This document shows, one piece after another, positions 51,554-58,520 of a DNA stretch of 58,520 nt (positions are counted from its first letter, which is position 1; every line of letters begins with the position of its first letter). The notes under the pieces are model-generated. The model saw only the letters and a list, made by a program, of their open reading frames with translations, was not told the DNA's origin and did not search any database. The stretch comes from Saccharopolyspora elongata (GTDB taxonomy: Bacteria > Actinomycetota > Actinomycetes > Mycobacteriales > Pseudonocardiaceae), in NCBI RefSeq assembly GCF_004348985.1, contig NZ_SMKW01000060.1:1-58520 (forward strand), in the 5' to 3' direction. The position numbers and the translations under genes were made by a program.

Positions 51554-53581
51554 TCAGGACTGCGGGTCCTTCGAGGCCTGCAGCCTTCCCGCCGGCAACC
51601 GGTCGGCCCCCCAGCTGCGTTCGATATAGCCGATGATCCGCACGACGTCCTCGGCGGGCACCCTCTCCGGCTCCCCGCGCTCGAGCGGGTCGGCGTGGAA
51701 GATGTAGAGCCGCGAGGCGAACTGGTCGAACGGCAACGAGGCCTCACCGAACCGCTCACCGTTGCCCGCGGTGGAGACCACAACGCCGTCGCCCCAGTCC
51801 TGGCCGCTGTCGTTGTTCGGGTTGAAGAAGTACACCCGCATGACGTCCTGCGGATCCGGCGCGACCCGCAAGATCGTGATCGCGTGCCAGCCGACGTAGC
51901 GTGCCGCGCTGTCGGTGACGGCGACGCCGGCCGGCTGCGGGTGAATCACCGGCTGCCCGCCGTTGTAGGACGGGTGATAGCTCGCATGGAACTGCCGCAG
52001 GAACGCGTCGAGGCCGACCAGCTTCCCGGTCGCGACCTCAACGTTGATCCAGAACCCGCGGGCCGCCCACCAGCCGTGGAACTCCGGGTTGACCCACCGG
52101 TGCGGGTCCCCGGGCCGATCGGCGCAGCGCCTCCCCATCTCGGCGTAGATCCGGTCCAGGTGGGGAACGACGAGCAACGACACGGGGTCCAGGTCCATCG
52201 GCAGCGTGCTCGCGACCCCGGACGCGCTGTCCTTCGACGAGACCGGCTGGCCCTCGAAATGCATGATGATCTCGTCGTCGCGGGCCGCCCAGACCACCAC
52301 CTGCAGCAGGTAGTCCGGGTCGTTGTAGGCCCACATCGACAGCGCGCGGGCCGACTGGCAGGTCGGATTATCGCCCTGCCCGACGCCGAGCGGCTGGCCC
52401 AGCATCGACAGCACGCCCGCGATCAGCCGCGCCTTCGGCTCCGGCTGGTCGCCGAACACCGTCACCAACCGCTCCCGCGCGACCGGGGAAAGGTCCAGAG
52501 CCAGCTGGCGCCACAGCGCGGGCACCACCGGCGGCTCGTAGAGGATGCCGCGGTCGAGCAACAACGCAAGCCCGTAGATGCACTGCGCGGTCTGCGGGTG
52601 CACAGCCTCCTCGATCAGCCGATGCGCCAGGTCGCGGTAACGCAGCAGGCAGTTCCGGCCGGTGTCGGACAACCCGAGTGCCTCGCCGACGAGGTAGTCG
52701 CTCTCGTGCAGCAGGAACCGCAGCAGCTCCGCGTGGTACGGCGACACCAGACCGGTGTCGTGCATCGCCCGGGCGAACCCGGTGGCCTCGTACTGCAGGC
52801 CGCCGGCATCCATCGCCTCCAGCCGGGAGCGGAAGGCGTCGAGGCCAGGGTCGTCCCGGCACGCCTCGGTGGTCCCGAACAGGCTGGTGATAAGCCGGTC
52901 GAGGCCCTGCCCGGACGACGCGCCCAGGTTGACGTCCGGATCGCCGCGGTAGATCGCGATCCGGGTGATCAGCGACTGCACCTGGTCGACCTGGATCGGG
53001 CGCTGGCGAAGGATCCGCCAGATCTCGTCGACCAGCTTGTCCAGGACGCTGTCGTAGCCGATCTCGTCGGCGAGGTGCCGGAACAGGTCCCGGATCAGCT
53101 GCGCGGTCCGGCCCTGCCGGGTCCGCTCCGCCTCACTGGGCGGGGTGAACAGCAGCTCCAGGTTCATCGCCAGCACCTGGGACAGGAACTGGCGAGCGTC
53201 CTCGGCGGAGAAGCTCGGGTGCGCGAAGTCGCCGCGGGCGACGGCGAGCATCCGCAGCTCGCTGGTCGCCTCCACCACGACGGTGTCCGCGTCTCCGCTG
53301 CGCAGCCCGGGGCCGACCAGTGACGGGAGAAGGATCTCCGGGGAGGCCCAGTCGGTCCCCGCGAACAGGCCGGCTTCCTCCAACGCCTGCGCCCGGGCCT
53401 GGACCGCCGCGGCGCCGCCCGGCTGCAGCAACACCCGCCGCAACGCTTCCAGGACCCGCCGCAGCTTCGTGTGCTTTCCGAAGTCGCGGGTCTCGGCCAT
53501 GGCTTGAATGGCGGCGTCGAGCGAGGTCACGCGCTTGTCCAGCGTCGTGACCTCACCCGTGACGTCGGCGGTCGGCTTCAA
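51554..53581 (-). CDS. Large protein of unknown family with candidate Cys-His-Asn triad, partner of ATP-grasp
   Basis: 675 residues from TTG 53581 (GAGGGA upstream). I do not recognise a named family. The first 400 residues are mostly helical, with a heptad-like start (EVTTLDKRVTSLDAAIQAMAE). The C-terminal part looks like a papain- or transglutaminase-fold hydrolase: Cys408 in GDNPTCQSARALSMWA at the start of a helix, His566 in YVGWHAITIL at the start of a strand, and Asn587/Asn589 in YFFNPNNDSGQDW. That spacing and order (C, H, N) are as in cysteine peptidases or amidotransferases. It follows the ATP-grasp gene after 39 bases. It might make or hydrolyse the amide bond formed by its partner. 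Confidence 0.75.
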   Translation of the reverse strand: MKPTADVTGEVTTLDKRVTSLDAAIQAMAETRDFGKHTKLRRVLEALRRVLLQPGGAAAVQARAQALEEAGLFAGTDWASPEILLPSLVGPGLRSGDADTVVVEATSELRMLAVARGDFAHPSFSAEDARQFLSQVLAMNLELLFTPPSEAERTRQGRTAQLIRDLFRHLADEIGYDSVLDKLVDEIWRILRQRPIQVDQVQSLITRIAIYRGDPDVNLGASSGQGLDRLITSLFGTTEACRDDPGLDAFRSRLEAMDAGGLQYEATGFARAMHDTGLVSPYHAELLRFLLHESDYLVGEALGLSDTGRNCLLRYRDLAHRLIEEAVHPQTAQCIYGLALLLDRGILYEPPVVPALWRQLALDLSPVARERLVTVFGDQPEPKARLIAGVLSMLGQPLGVGQGDNPTCQSARALSMWAYNDPDYLLQVVVWAARDDEIIMHFEGQPVSSKDSASGVASTLPMDLDPVSLLVVPHLDRIYAEMGRRCADRPGDPHRWVNPEFHGWWAARGFWINVEVATGKLVGLDAFLRQFHASYHPSYNGGQPVIHPQPAGVAVTDSAARYVGWHAITILRVAPDPQDVMRVYFFNPNNDSGQDWGDGVVVSTAGNGERFGEASLPFDQFASRLYIFHADPLERGEPERVPAEDVVRIIGYIERSWGADRLPAGRLQASKDPQS

Positions 53582-53620
53582 AGGGTTCCCTCGGGTAGGT
53601 CTCCTGCTTCCGCGGAGTCG

Positions 53621-54862
53621 TCAGACGTAGAAGTCGAGCTCTTCCTGCTTCTTCAACAGTTCGCGCATCCGGTAGGGGTCGTCACCGAAGAAGTACACCA
53701 GACCCCAGTGGTTACCGAACGCGGTCCTCTTGGTGACCGTCTCCTCCAGCGGCGCCGCGAGGTCGTGCGACTCATAGTAGTCGTCGTCCTCGGTCTCCTC
53801 CGGGATCTGCAGATCGGCGACAACCCGGCGGCGCGGGTAGACACCGAAGCAGCCCGCGACCCCGGACGCGTCGACGACCTCGCGCGGAAAGAAGGCGTCG
53901 ATCTCCTCCTCGGTCGTCTTCGGGTCGAAGGCCAGCACCAGCCCCTGGTAGGCGTTGAACCCGTATGCCCGCTCGAGCAGCTCGAAGACCTTGAAGCCCG
54001 GCGGCCGGTAGGCGACCTCGCCGAAGTACATCTCGCCGTCACTGGTGACGAAGTACTCCGGGTGCACGAAGCCGAACTCGATGTCGAAGGTCTTGATGAG
54101 CTTCTCGATCTGCGCCGTGATCTGCGGCCGGTACCTCTCCAGTTCCGGGGTCGCCGGAACGAACACCGAGTACCCGAGCGTCACGTACTCGGAGATGTTG
54201 AGGAACTTGATCTTCCCGTTGTGGATCCACGCCTCGACGGCGAACTCCCAGCCGTCGAGGTGCGATTCCATGAGTACCGGGAACTCCTCATCCGGAATCG
54301 TGTCGATCTCATCGGGCGTGCGGATGACGCGGTGCCCAAGACACCCGGCCTTGTCGAACGCCTTGAGGTGGATCGGGTCGTTCGGGTCGCCGTCGAGCTT
54401 GAGCAGCGTCTGGTTGACGCGCTTGAGGAAGCGGATCACGTCGTCCCGGTCGTGGGCCTCCTCGAAGATCCCGACCCGGATCCCGCCGAGCTGCGCGCGG
54501 CGCTTCATCAACGCCTTGTCCCGCAACAGCATGGCCTGGCCGAACAGGCGCGGGTTGTCCAGCAGGACGGAGTTGATCGCCCCGGCCCACTCCACCGTCT
54601 CCTCGAACAGCGGGATCGCAACGTCGACACCCTCCTCCTTAAGCGTCTCGGCGATCTCCATGGAGCGGTCGTTGAGCCGCTCGAAATTCCACGGCACGTA
54701 GGGAATGTCGTGCTCGGAGCAGTACTCCTCGGCCCAGTCCGGTGCCACGACGACATACCGTCGATCGAACCGGTCGAGAGCCTCCACTGCATTGAGACTC
54801 CACCCAAGAAGAGCTACGTATCCCTTGTCCGAATTCTTGATGGCCGGTTCGGGCTGTGGCAT
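53621..54862 (-). CDS. ATP-grasp carboxylate-amine ligase
   Basis: 413 residues from ATG 54862 (GGAGGAGCGG upstream). The N-terminal Rossmann-like half starts YVALLGWSLNAVEAL. The ATP-grasp core follows: QAMLLRDKALMKRRAQLGGI, HLKAFDKAGCLGHRVIRTPDEI, PVLMESHLDGWEFAVEAW, and the metal-site segment FGFVHPEYFVTSDGEMYFGEVAYRPPG with acidic and Asn-type ligands. The C-terminal 80 residues are an extension specific to this subgroup. It should activate a carboxylate as acyl phosphate and couple it to an amine. The identity of both is unknown; the downstream Cys-hydrolase-like protein is the obvious partner. Confidence 0.9.
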   Translation of the reverse strand: MPQPEPAIKNSDKGYVALLGWSLNAVEALDRFDRRYVVVAPDWAEEYCSEHDIPYVPWNFERLNDRSMEIAETLKEEGVDVAIPLFEETVEWAGAINSVLLDNPRLFGQAMLLRDKALMKRRAQLGGIRVGIFEEAHDRDDVIRFLKRVNQTLLKLDGDPNDPIHLKAFDKAGCLGHRVIRTPDEIDTIPDEEFPVLMESHLDGWEFAVEAWIHNGKIKFLNISEYVTLGYSVFVPATPELERYRPQITAQIEKLIKTFDIEFGFVHPEYFVTSDGEMYFGEVAYRPPGFKVFELLERAYGFNAYQGLVLAFDPKTTEEEIDAFFPREVVDASGVAGCFGVYPRRRVVADLQIPEETEDDDYYESHDLAAPLEETVTKRTAFGNHWGLVYFFGDDPYRMRELLKKQEELDFYV

Positions 54863-54969
54863 GGACCGCTCCTCCGTATCGGCGCATTCAGTTGCGACGG
54901 CGTCGCGGATACAACCGTACCCGGAGATGATGTTTCCTCGGCGTGCTGAAGCAAAAAATCCCCCGACGC

Positions 54970-55119
54970 TCAACCACCAACCTCGTACTCCTGCGGCCTG
55001 CAGCGCCGCAGCCGACCGAGCTGGCCCAGCCACAGCGCCGCCTGCTCGATACGATGATTTGCTTGCCAGATGGCAAGCTGTTGTGCCGTTCTCGATGCCT
55101 TGGCTGTGCCGCGAGCCAT
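54970..55119 (-). CDS. Candidate 49-residue peptide upstream of the ATP-grasp gene
   Basis: ATG 55119 opens a frame with amphipathic character (RTAQQLAIWQANHRIEQAAL, WLGQLGRLRRC). It lies 107 bases upstream of the ATP-grasp start on the same strand, and could be a small substrate. There is no good RBS and the palindrome 55061-55078 lies inside it, so it may equally be noncoding leader. Confidence 0.2.
   Translation of the reverse strand: MARGTAKASRTAQQLAIWQANHRIEQAALWLGQLGRLRRCRPQEYEVGG
55061..55078. promoter_or_regulatory. Palindrome GCTTGCCA-GA-TGGCAAGC upstream of ATP-grasp
   Basis: Eight-base perfect arms with a 2-base spacer, about 200 bases upstream of the ATP-grasp start. The core TTGCCA-N2-TGGCAA is shared with the palindrome at 50189-50222 on the other side of the gene pair, which suggests one DNA-binding protein. 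Confidence 0.5.
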
Positions 55120-55141
55120 CGCGCGATGAAATGTGAACGCC

Positions 55142-55303
55142 AAGCCGGATACTCCGACCCTGCTCGACCTCATGGGCGACTGGCCCTGGTACCTCGGCGT
55201 CGAAGTCGTTCTCGGATTCACGGTATGGGCACTGATGACGTGGCCCTGGACGCGATCCCGCGGGGCTGGCTCGAATGGGCAGCCGGTCGGCCGCCGATGC
55301 TGA
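55142..55303 (+). pseudogene. C-terminal fragment of a TMEM164/YwaF-type membrane protein
   Basis: The frame KPDTPTLLDLMGDWPWYLGV and VEVVLGFTVWALMTWPW matches the end of the TIGR02206 (YwaF) integral membrane family, which has LLDLMGPWPWY at this place. Only about 53 codons remain. Confidence 0.65.
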
Positions 55304-55445
55304 ACAGGATGACCGAAGCCGAGGCGTACGACCGGTGACCAGAGCCGCGGCAGAAGTCGATCCACTGCAACACGGCACATGCGCACCGTCACCTGAATGT
55401 TGAGCTCGTGGCATGACCGTCGCCGAGCGCGTCGGCGGATTCCGC

Positions 55446-55869
55446 CAGATGCTGGACAACTCATCCTCACCGTCAACGCCACGCTAGTCGCCCAAGCCCA
55501 AAACGAGGAAATGAAGCACCTCTCGCGCGCCGGCTACGACCAGGACCAAAAATCAAGAAGGTCTCCGCATGGGCGGCGATCCTGTTCGCCCCACGATCAT
55601 CGCTCACCGTCGACGGCATGAATTTCGAGCACATGCCCGAACTGCGCTGGATCTTCGGCTACCCGCTTGCGCTCGCCCTCGTGATCGTCGCCTACCTCGG
55701 CCTGTACGGCCTTCAAACGCCGCGACTGGATTTGATCGGCACAATCCCCGTCGGCAGGGCCCAGCACGTCCAGCGCTGGCGCACGACAGCAGAGAAGGGA
55801 GCAGGCCGAGCGGAATGGTGTGCCGATGCCTACGCAGACCTGAATAACCCCCGCACTGCAAGCTCGTGA
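55446..55869 (+). pseudogene. CorA magnesium/cobalt transporter, C-terminal remnant
   Basis: Pieces in shifting frames: LILTVNATLVAQAQNEEMKHL, then KIKKVSAWAAILFAP, then GMNFEHMPELRWIFGYPLAL (the GMN motif of CorA) and a final transmembrane helix ALVIVAYLGLYGL. A frame change at about 55550 (AAAAA) and the missing cytoplasmic domain show a dead gene. Confidence 0.8.
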
Positions 55870-55948
55870 CCCGGAGGAGGTCCAGGAGCAGGGAACAGGT
55901 GGGAGTACTCCCAGTGATAGCTGGTCGCCGCTACTTGTCGTGAGCCGT

Positions 55949-58520
55949 TCACGAACCTCTGGAGGTGCGGGCGAGCGGGTGCAGCGCGACGTTGACCAGC
56001 ATTGCGGCAGTGATCGAGCTGAGGGTGATGCTCCAGCCGATCGGGCCCAACGGGGTATTGCCGAAGAACTGGCTGAGGCCCGGGGTCTGGATGATACCTA
56101 CGAGCAGCGCGGCGGATCCGACGCCAGCGAGCAGCACGTTGCGGTCCAGACCGCCGCTGACCAGCGTCTGCGCCAGCTGGGTGCCCACTACTGAAGCAAG
56201 GCCGACCGTGCTGGCGCGCCGGTGCGGGCCGATGAGGCGCGCGGCGCCCCAGGCAAACCCGGCGCCCAACGTCGTGGTGAGCCCGCGCAGCACCATCTCA
56301 TCGGTGAGCGCGACGCCGAGCGATCGATCCGGGCCTTCCCGCAGCCATTCTTCGGCGTCCTCGCCAGGTGCGCGCACCGCGATGGCGACGGCCGGCGCGA
56401 GGTCGGTCAGCAGGTTGACCAGCATGATCTGGCGGGCGTTCAGCGGGGTGCTGCCCGTCAGCGCGGAGGTCAGCACTCCGAAGGCGACCTCGCCGAGGTT
56501 CCCGCCGATGAGGATGGCCAACGCCGTCCGAACGGAGGCCCACATCGCCCGGCCTTCGGTCAGGGCCTTGACGATGGTATCCAGCCGATCGTCGCCAATG
56601 ACCAGGTCGGCCGCTGCGGTCGCTGCGGGGGTGCCGCGTCGCCCCAGGGCGATCCCCACGTCGGCCAGGCGGATCGCCGGGGCGTCGTTCGCACCGTCGC
56701 CGGTCATGGCGACGACCCGGCCGGCGCGCTGGAAGGCGTGGATGATGCGGACTTTGTGGTGTGGGCTGCATCGGGCGACGACGTCCACAGTGGGCAGGAA
56801 CTCCTCGAGCTCGGCGTCGTCGAGGGCGTCCAGTTCCGCCCCGGTGCGCACGTTCAGGTCCGGGGTGCCGCTGACGGAGGTCGCGACGGCCGCGGCAGTG
56901 GCGGGGTGGTCTCCGGTGAGCATCACGGTGTGCACTTCGGCCTCGCGCAGCTGAGCGGTGGCCGGGGCGGCTTCGGGGCGCATCAGATCGGCCAGCGAGA
57001 CGAAACCGAGGAAGATCAGGTCATCGACAGCTTCGTCACTGAGCTCCTCGTCCGGCTGCAGGGGTCGCTCGGCCACGGCGAGAACGCGCTGTCCGGAGCT
57101 TGCGAGCTCCTCGGCGGTGGCGTTGAGTTCCTGCCTCTCGGTCGCACCGATGCGGACCGGCTTTCCGTTCGACTGCCGCTGCCGACAGCGCGGCAGCACG
57201 CTTTCCGGGGCGCCCTTCACGCTCAACAGATCTCCTCGCGCAGCGCTTCCAGAGGTGGCGTGATAAGCGCGGGAGTGCTCGAACGGCAACGCGGAGGTGC
57301 GCCGCCAGCCTGCAGCGCCGCGACGCGCAGAGACCTTCGCTCGGCGGGCGCCAGCCATCACCGCCTGATCGGTCTGATGGGCCATCGGCTCGGCCCGACG
57401 CACAGTTGGCGTGGCGCGCAACGCGGCGGCGAGGATGGCCTTGTGCGCGGTGTCGAGTCGGTCGCTGGGCAGCAGCCCGCCGCCGTCACTGACGGCGGCG
57501 AGTTGCAGGGTGCCCTCGGTGAGGGTGCCGGTCTTGTCGAAGCACAGGACATCAGCGCGCCCCAGCGCCTCGATGGTGCGCGGGTTGCGCACCAGTGCAC
57601 CGCGATTGCCCAGCCGGCGGGCCGCGGCGAGCTGGGCCGCGTTGATCAGGAAGGGCAGTCCTTCTGGGACGGAGGCGACGGCCAGGTTCACCGCCGACGC
57701 CGCGATATCGGCCGGGCGCTTTCCGTGCAGCAAGCCGGCCCCTGTCACCGCTGCAGCGGAGGTGAGCGCGAGCGGCAAGCTGGCCTTGGTCAACGACTTC
57801 AGGCGCGCCTCCACGCCGGTGACCGGCGCCGCCTGGCGGGCGGTGGCCGCGCTGCGGCCGGCTTCGGTGGCCGCTCCCGTGGTGACCACGACGGCCACGG
57901 CCTGCCCAGCGGAGATCGTCGTGCCCTCGTAGAGCATCGAGCGCCGCCCGGTGATGTGCGCGGCGACCACGGGCACGACGTTCTTGATCACCGGGAGAGA
58001 TTCGCCGGTAAGCGCGGACTCGTCGACTTCCAGCCCATCGGCTTCCAGCAGACGGCAGTCGGCGGGCACGACGTCCTCGGGGTGCACTACAACGATGTCT
58101 CCGGGCACGAGGTCCTCCGCGGTCACCAGCCGGGTTGCGCCACTGCGCCGAACCCGGACGGAGACTGCGGAGCGCGCGGTCAGCTCGGCCAGCGCCCGCT
58201 CGGTCTGCACCCTCTGGACGCCGCCGAACAGCGCTGATGTCCCCATGATCGCGGCGACGAGTGCGGCGTCAGTACGCGATCCCACGGCCGCTGCGAGCGC
58301 AGCACCGGCTGCCAGCACAGGGGTGAGGGGATTGGCCAGCTCCTCGATGACTGCCGACGGCAGGCTGGTGGCCAGTGGTTCGGGCGCCCGCGACGAGGTC
58401 CGGGCCCGTGCCCCTACGTCCCGTGCGGATAGGCCGTGGCTGCTCGTGCCGAGTTCCTGCAGCACCCAGGAAACGGGCATCAAGTGCCATGGCGTCGTCA
58501 CGATGGGTGGGGTAATTGGG
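55949..58520 (-). CDS. Cation-transporting P-type ATPase (5' end outside the window)
   Basis: The frame runs from the window edge (a GTG at 58501 is in frame but codons continue upstream) to 55949, about 857 residues. P-type ATPase motifs in order: actuator LTGESLPVIK, TM4 SVPEGLPFL, phosphorylation site CFDKTGTLTEG, KGAPESVLPRC, MLTGDHPATA, MTGDGANDAPAIRLADVGIALG, and a C-terminal region with several membrane helices (VNLLTDLAPAVAIAVRAPGEDAEEW). The PEGLP motif is the P2-type (Ca/Mn-like) form; in mycobacteria long proteins such as CtpI have this region preceded by a further N-terminal half. Transported ion unknown. Confidence 0.92.
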   Translation of the reverse strand, partial: PITPPIVTTPWHLMPVSWVLQELGTSSHGLSARDVGARARTSSRAPEPLATSLPSAVIEELANPLTPVLAAGAALAAAVGSRTDAALVAAIMGTSALFGGVQRVQTERALAELTARSAVSVRVRRSGATRLVTAEDLVPGDIVVVHPEDVVPADCRLLEADGLEVDESALTGESLPVIKNVVPVVAAHITGRRSMLYEGTTISAGQAVAVVVTTGAATEAGRSAATARQAAPVTGVEARLKSLTKASLPLALTSAAAVTGAGLLHGKRPADIAASAVNLAVASVPEGLPFLINAAQLAAARRLGNRGALVRNPRTIEALGRADVLCFDKTGTLTEGTLQLAAVSDGGGLLPSDRLDTAHKAILAAALRATPTVRRAEPMAHQTDQAVMAGARRAKVSARRGAAGWRRTSALPFEHSRAYHATSGSAARGDLLSVKGAPESVLPRCRQRQSNGKPVRIGATERQELNATAEELASSGQRVLAVAERPLQPDEELSDEAVDDLIFLGFVSLADLMRPEAAPATAQLREAEVHTVMLTGDHPATAAAVATSVSGTPDLNVRTGAELDALDDAELEEFLPTVDVVARCSPHHKVRIIHAFQRAGRVVAMTGDGANDAPAIRLADVGIALGRRGTPAATAAADLVIGDDRLDTIVKALTEGRAMWASVRTALAILIGGNLGEVAFGVLTSALTGSTPLNARQIMLVNLLTDLAPAVAIAVRAPGEDAEEWLREGPDRSLGVALTDEMVLRGLTTTLGAGFAWGAARLIGPHRRASTVGLASVVGTQLAQTLVSGGLDRNVLLAGVGSAALLVGIIQTPGLSQFFGNTPLGPIGWSITLSSITAAMLVNVALHPLARTSRGS

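Noticed and set aside
51361..51783. Walker-A-like GTGTGKSVVEKAN in a minus frame
   Set aside because: The frame overlaps the real 3' end of the Cys-protein gene and has no further ATPase motifs; chance occurrence.
51401..53323. 640-codon plus frame opposite the ATP-grasp partner
   Set aside because: The minus frame has coherent secondary-structure and motif patterns, a plausible RBS and a neighbour in operon spacing; the plus frame is Arg/Gln/Val-rich antisense.
1..58520. CRISPR arrays, tRNA and rRNA genes
   Set aside because: No regularly spaced direct repeats, no cloverleaf with GTTCGA-type loops and no rRNA-like blocks were noticed on reading both strands; a covariance-model search was not possible.

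Overview
The window looks like accessory DNA from a high-GC actinomycete, most likely of the order Pseudonocardiales. The grounds are strongly G/C-biased third codon positions, frequent GTG and TTG starts, four-base ATGA overlaps, DinB/maleylpyruvate-isomerase-type and LuxR-ATPase families, and a HpaB-family hydroxylase resembling Saccharothrix Sam5. The taxon is an inference. The first 20 bases closely match a transposon sequencing adapter, so the left edge is probably a contig end. The right edge cuts a P-type ATPase gene.

Layout. (1) 1-8.9 kb, minus strand: part of a non-ribosomal peptide synthetase (NRPS) cluster, with a C-A-T-E module, a C-A module running off the edge, a P450 and a decayed second P450. 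(2) 8.9-14 kb: a graveyard of transposase, regulator and ligase fragments, with a few intact genes (DinB-like, PadR, a membrane-anchored protein, nicotinamidase). (3) 14.9-28.5 kb: the most striking region. A translationally coupled catabolic cluster contains the whole 3-hydroxyanthranilate meta-cleavage route: dioxygenase, decarboxylase, semialdehyde dehydrogenase, deaminase, oxalocrotonate decarboxylase, hydratase, aldolase and acetaldehyde dehydrogenase. Its order is that of the nba genes of Pseudomonas 2-nitrobenzoate degradation. It is joined to a two-component flavin monooxygenase and, upstream, to an aryl-acylamidase-like hydrolase and a cofactor-independent 2,4-dioxygenase of the Hod/AqdC type with every known catalytic residue conserved. 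Two close LysR paralogues bracket the meta-cleavage operon. Read together, the genes predict ring opening of a 3-hydroxy-4-quinolone, release of anthranilate, 3-hydroxylation, and conversion to pyruvate and acetaldehyde.

(4) 28.8-34.2 kb: exported hydrolases, an acetyltransferase, and a broken ATP-grasp gene behind a Zur-like box. (5) 34.7-40.7 kb: a LuxR-type ATPase regulator divergent from a second flavin hydroxylase set: reductase, Sam5/HpaB-type oxygenase and a stand-alone FAD synthetase domain, bordered by insertion-sequence remnants. (6) 42.3-48.3 kb: a polymorphic toxin operon with an SseB-like protein, a WXG100-like protein, a 1434-residue Rhs protein ending in a probable ADP-ribosyltransferase, and a putative immunity protein. 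(7) 48.5-51 kb: MarR regulator, truncated SpoIIE-like phosphatase, cold-shock gene with a perfect palindromic terminator. (8) 51.5-55 kb: an ATP-grasp ligase coupled to a large protein of unrecognised family with a plausible Cys-His-Asn catalytic triad; related palindromes lie at both sides of the pair. (9) 55-58.5 kb: fragments of membrane-protein genes and a P2-like cation ATPase.

No tRNA, rRNA or CRISPR array was seen. All homology statements are from recognition of motifs, not from searches.
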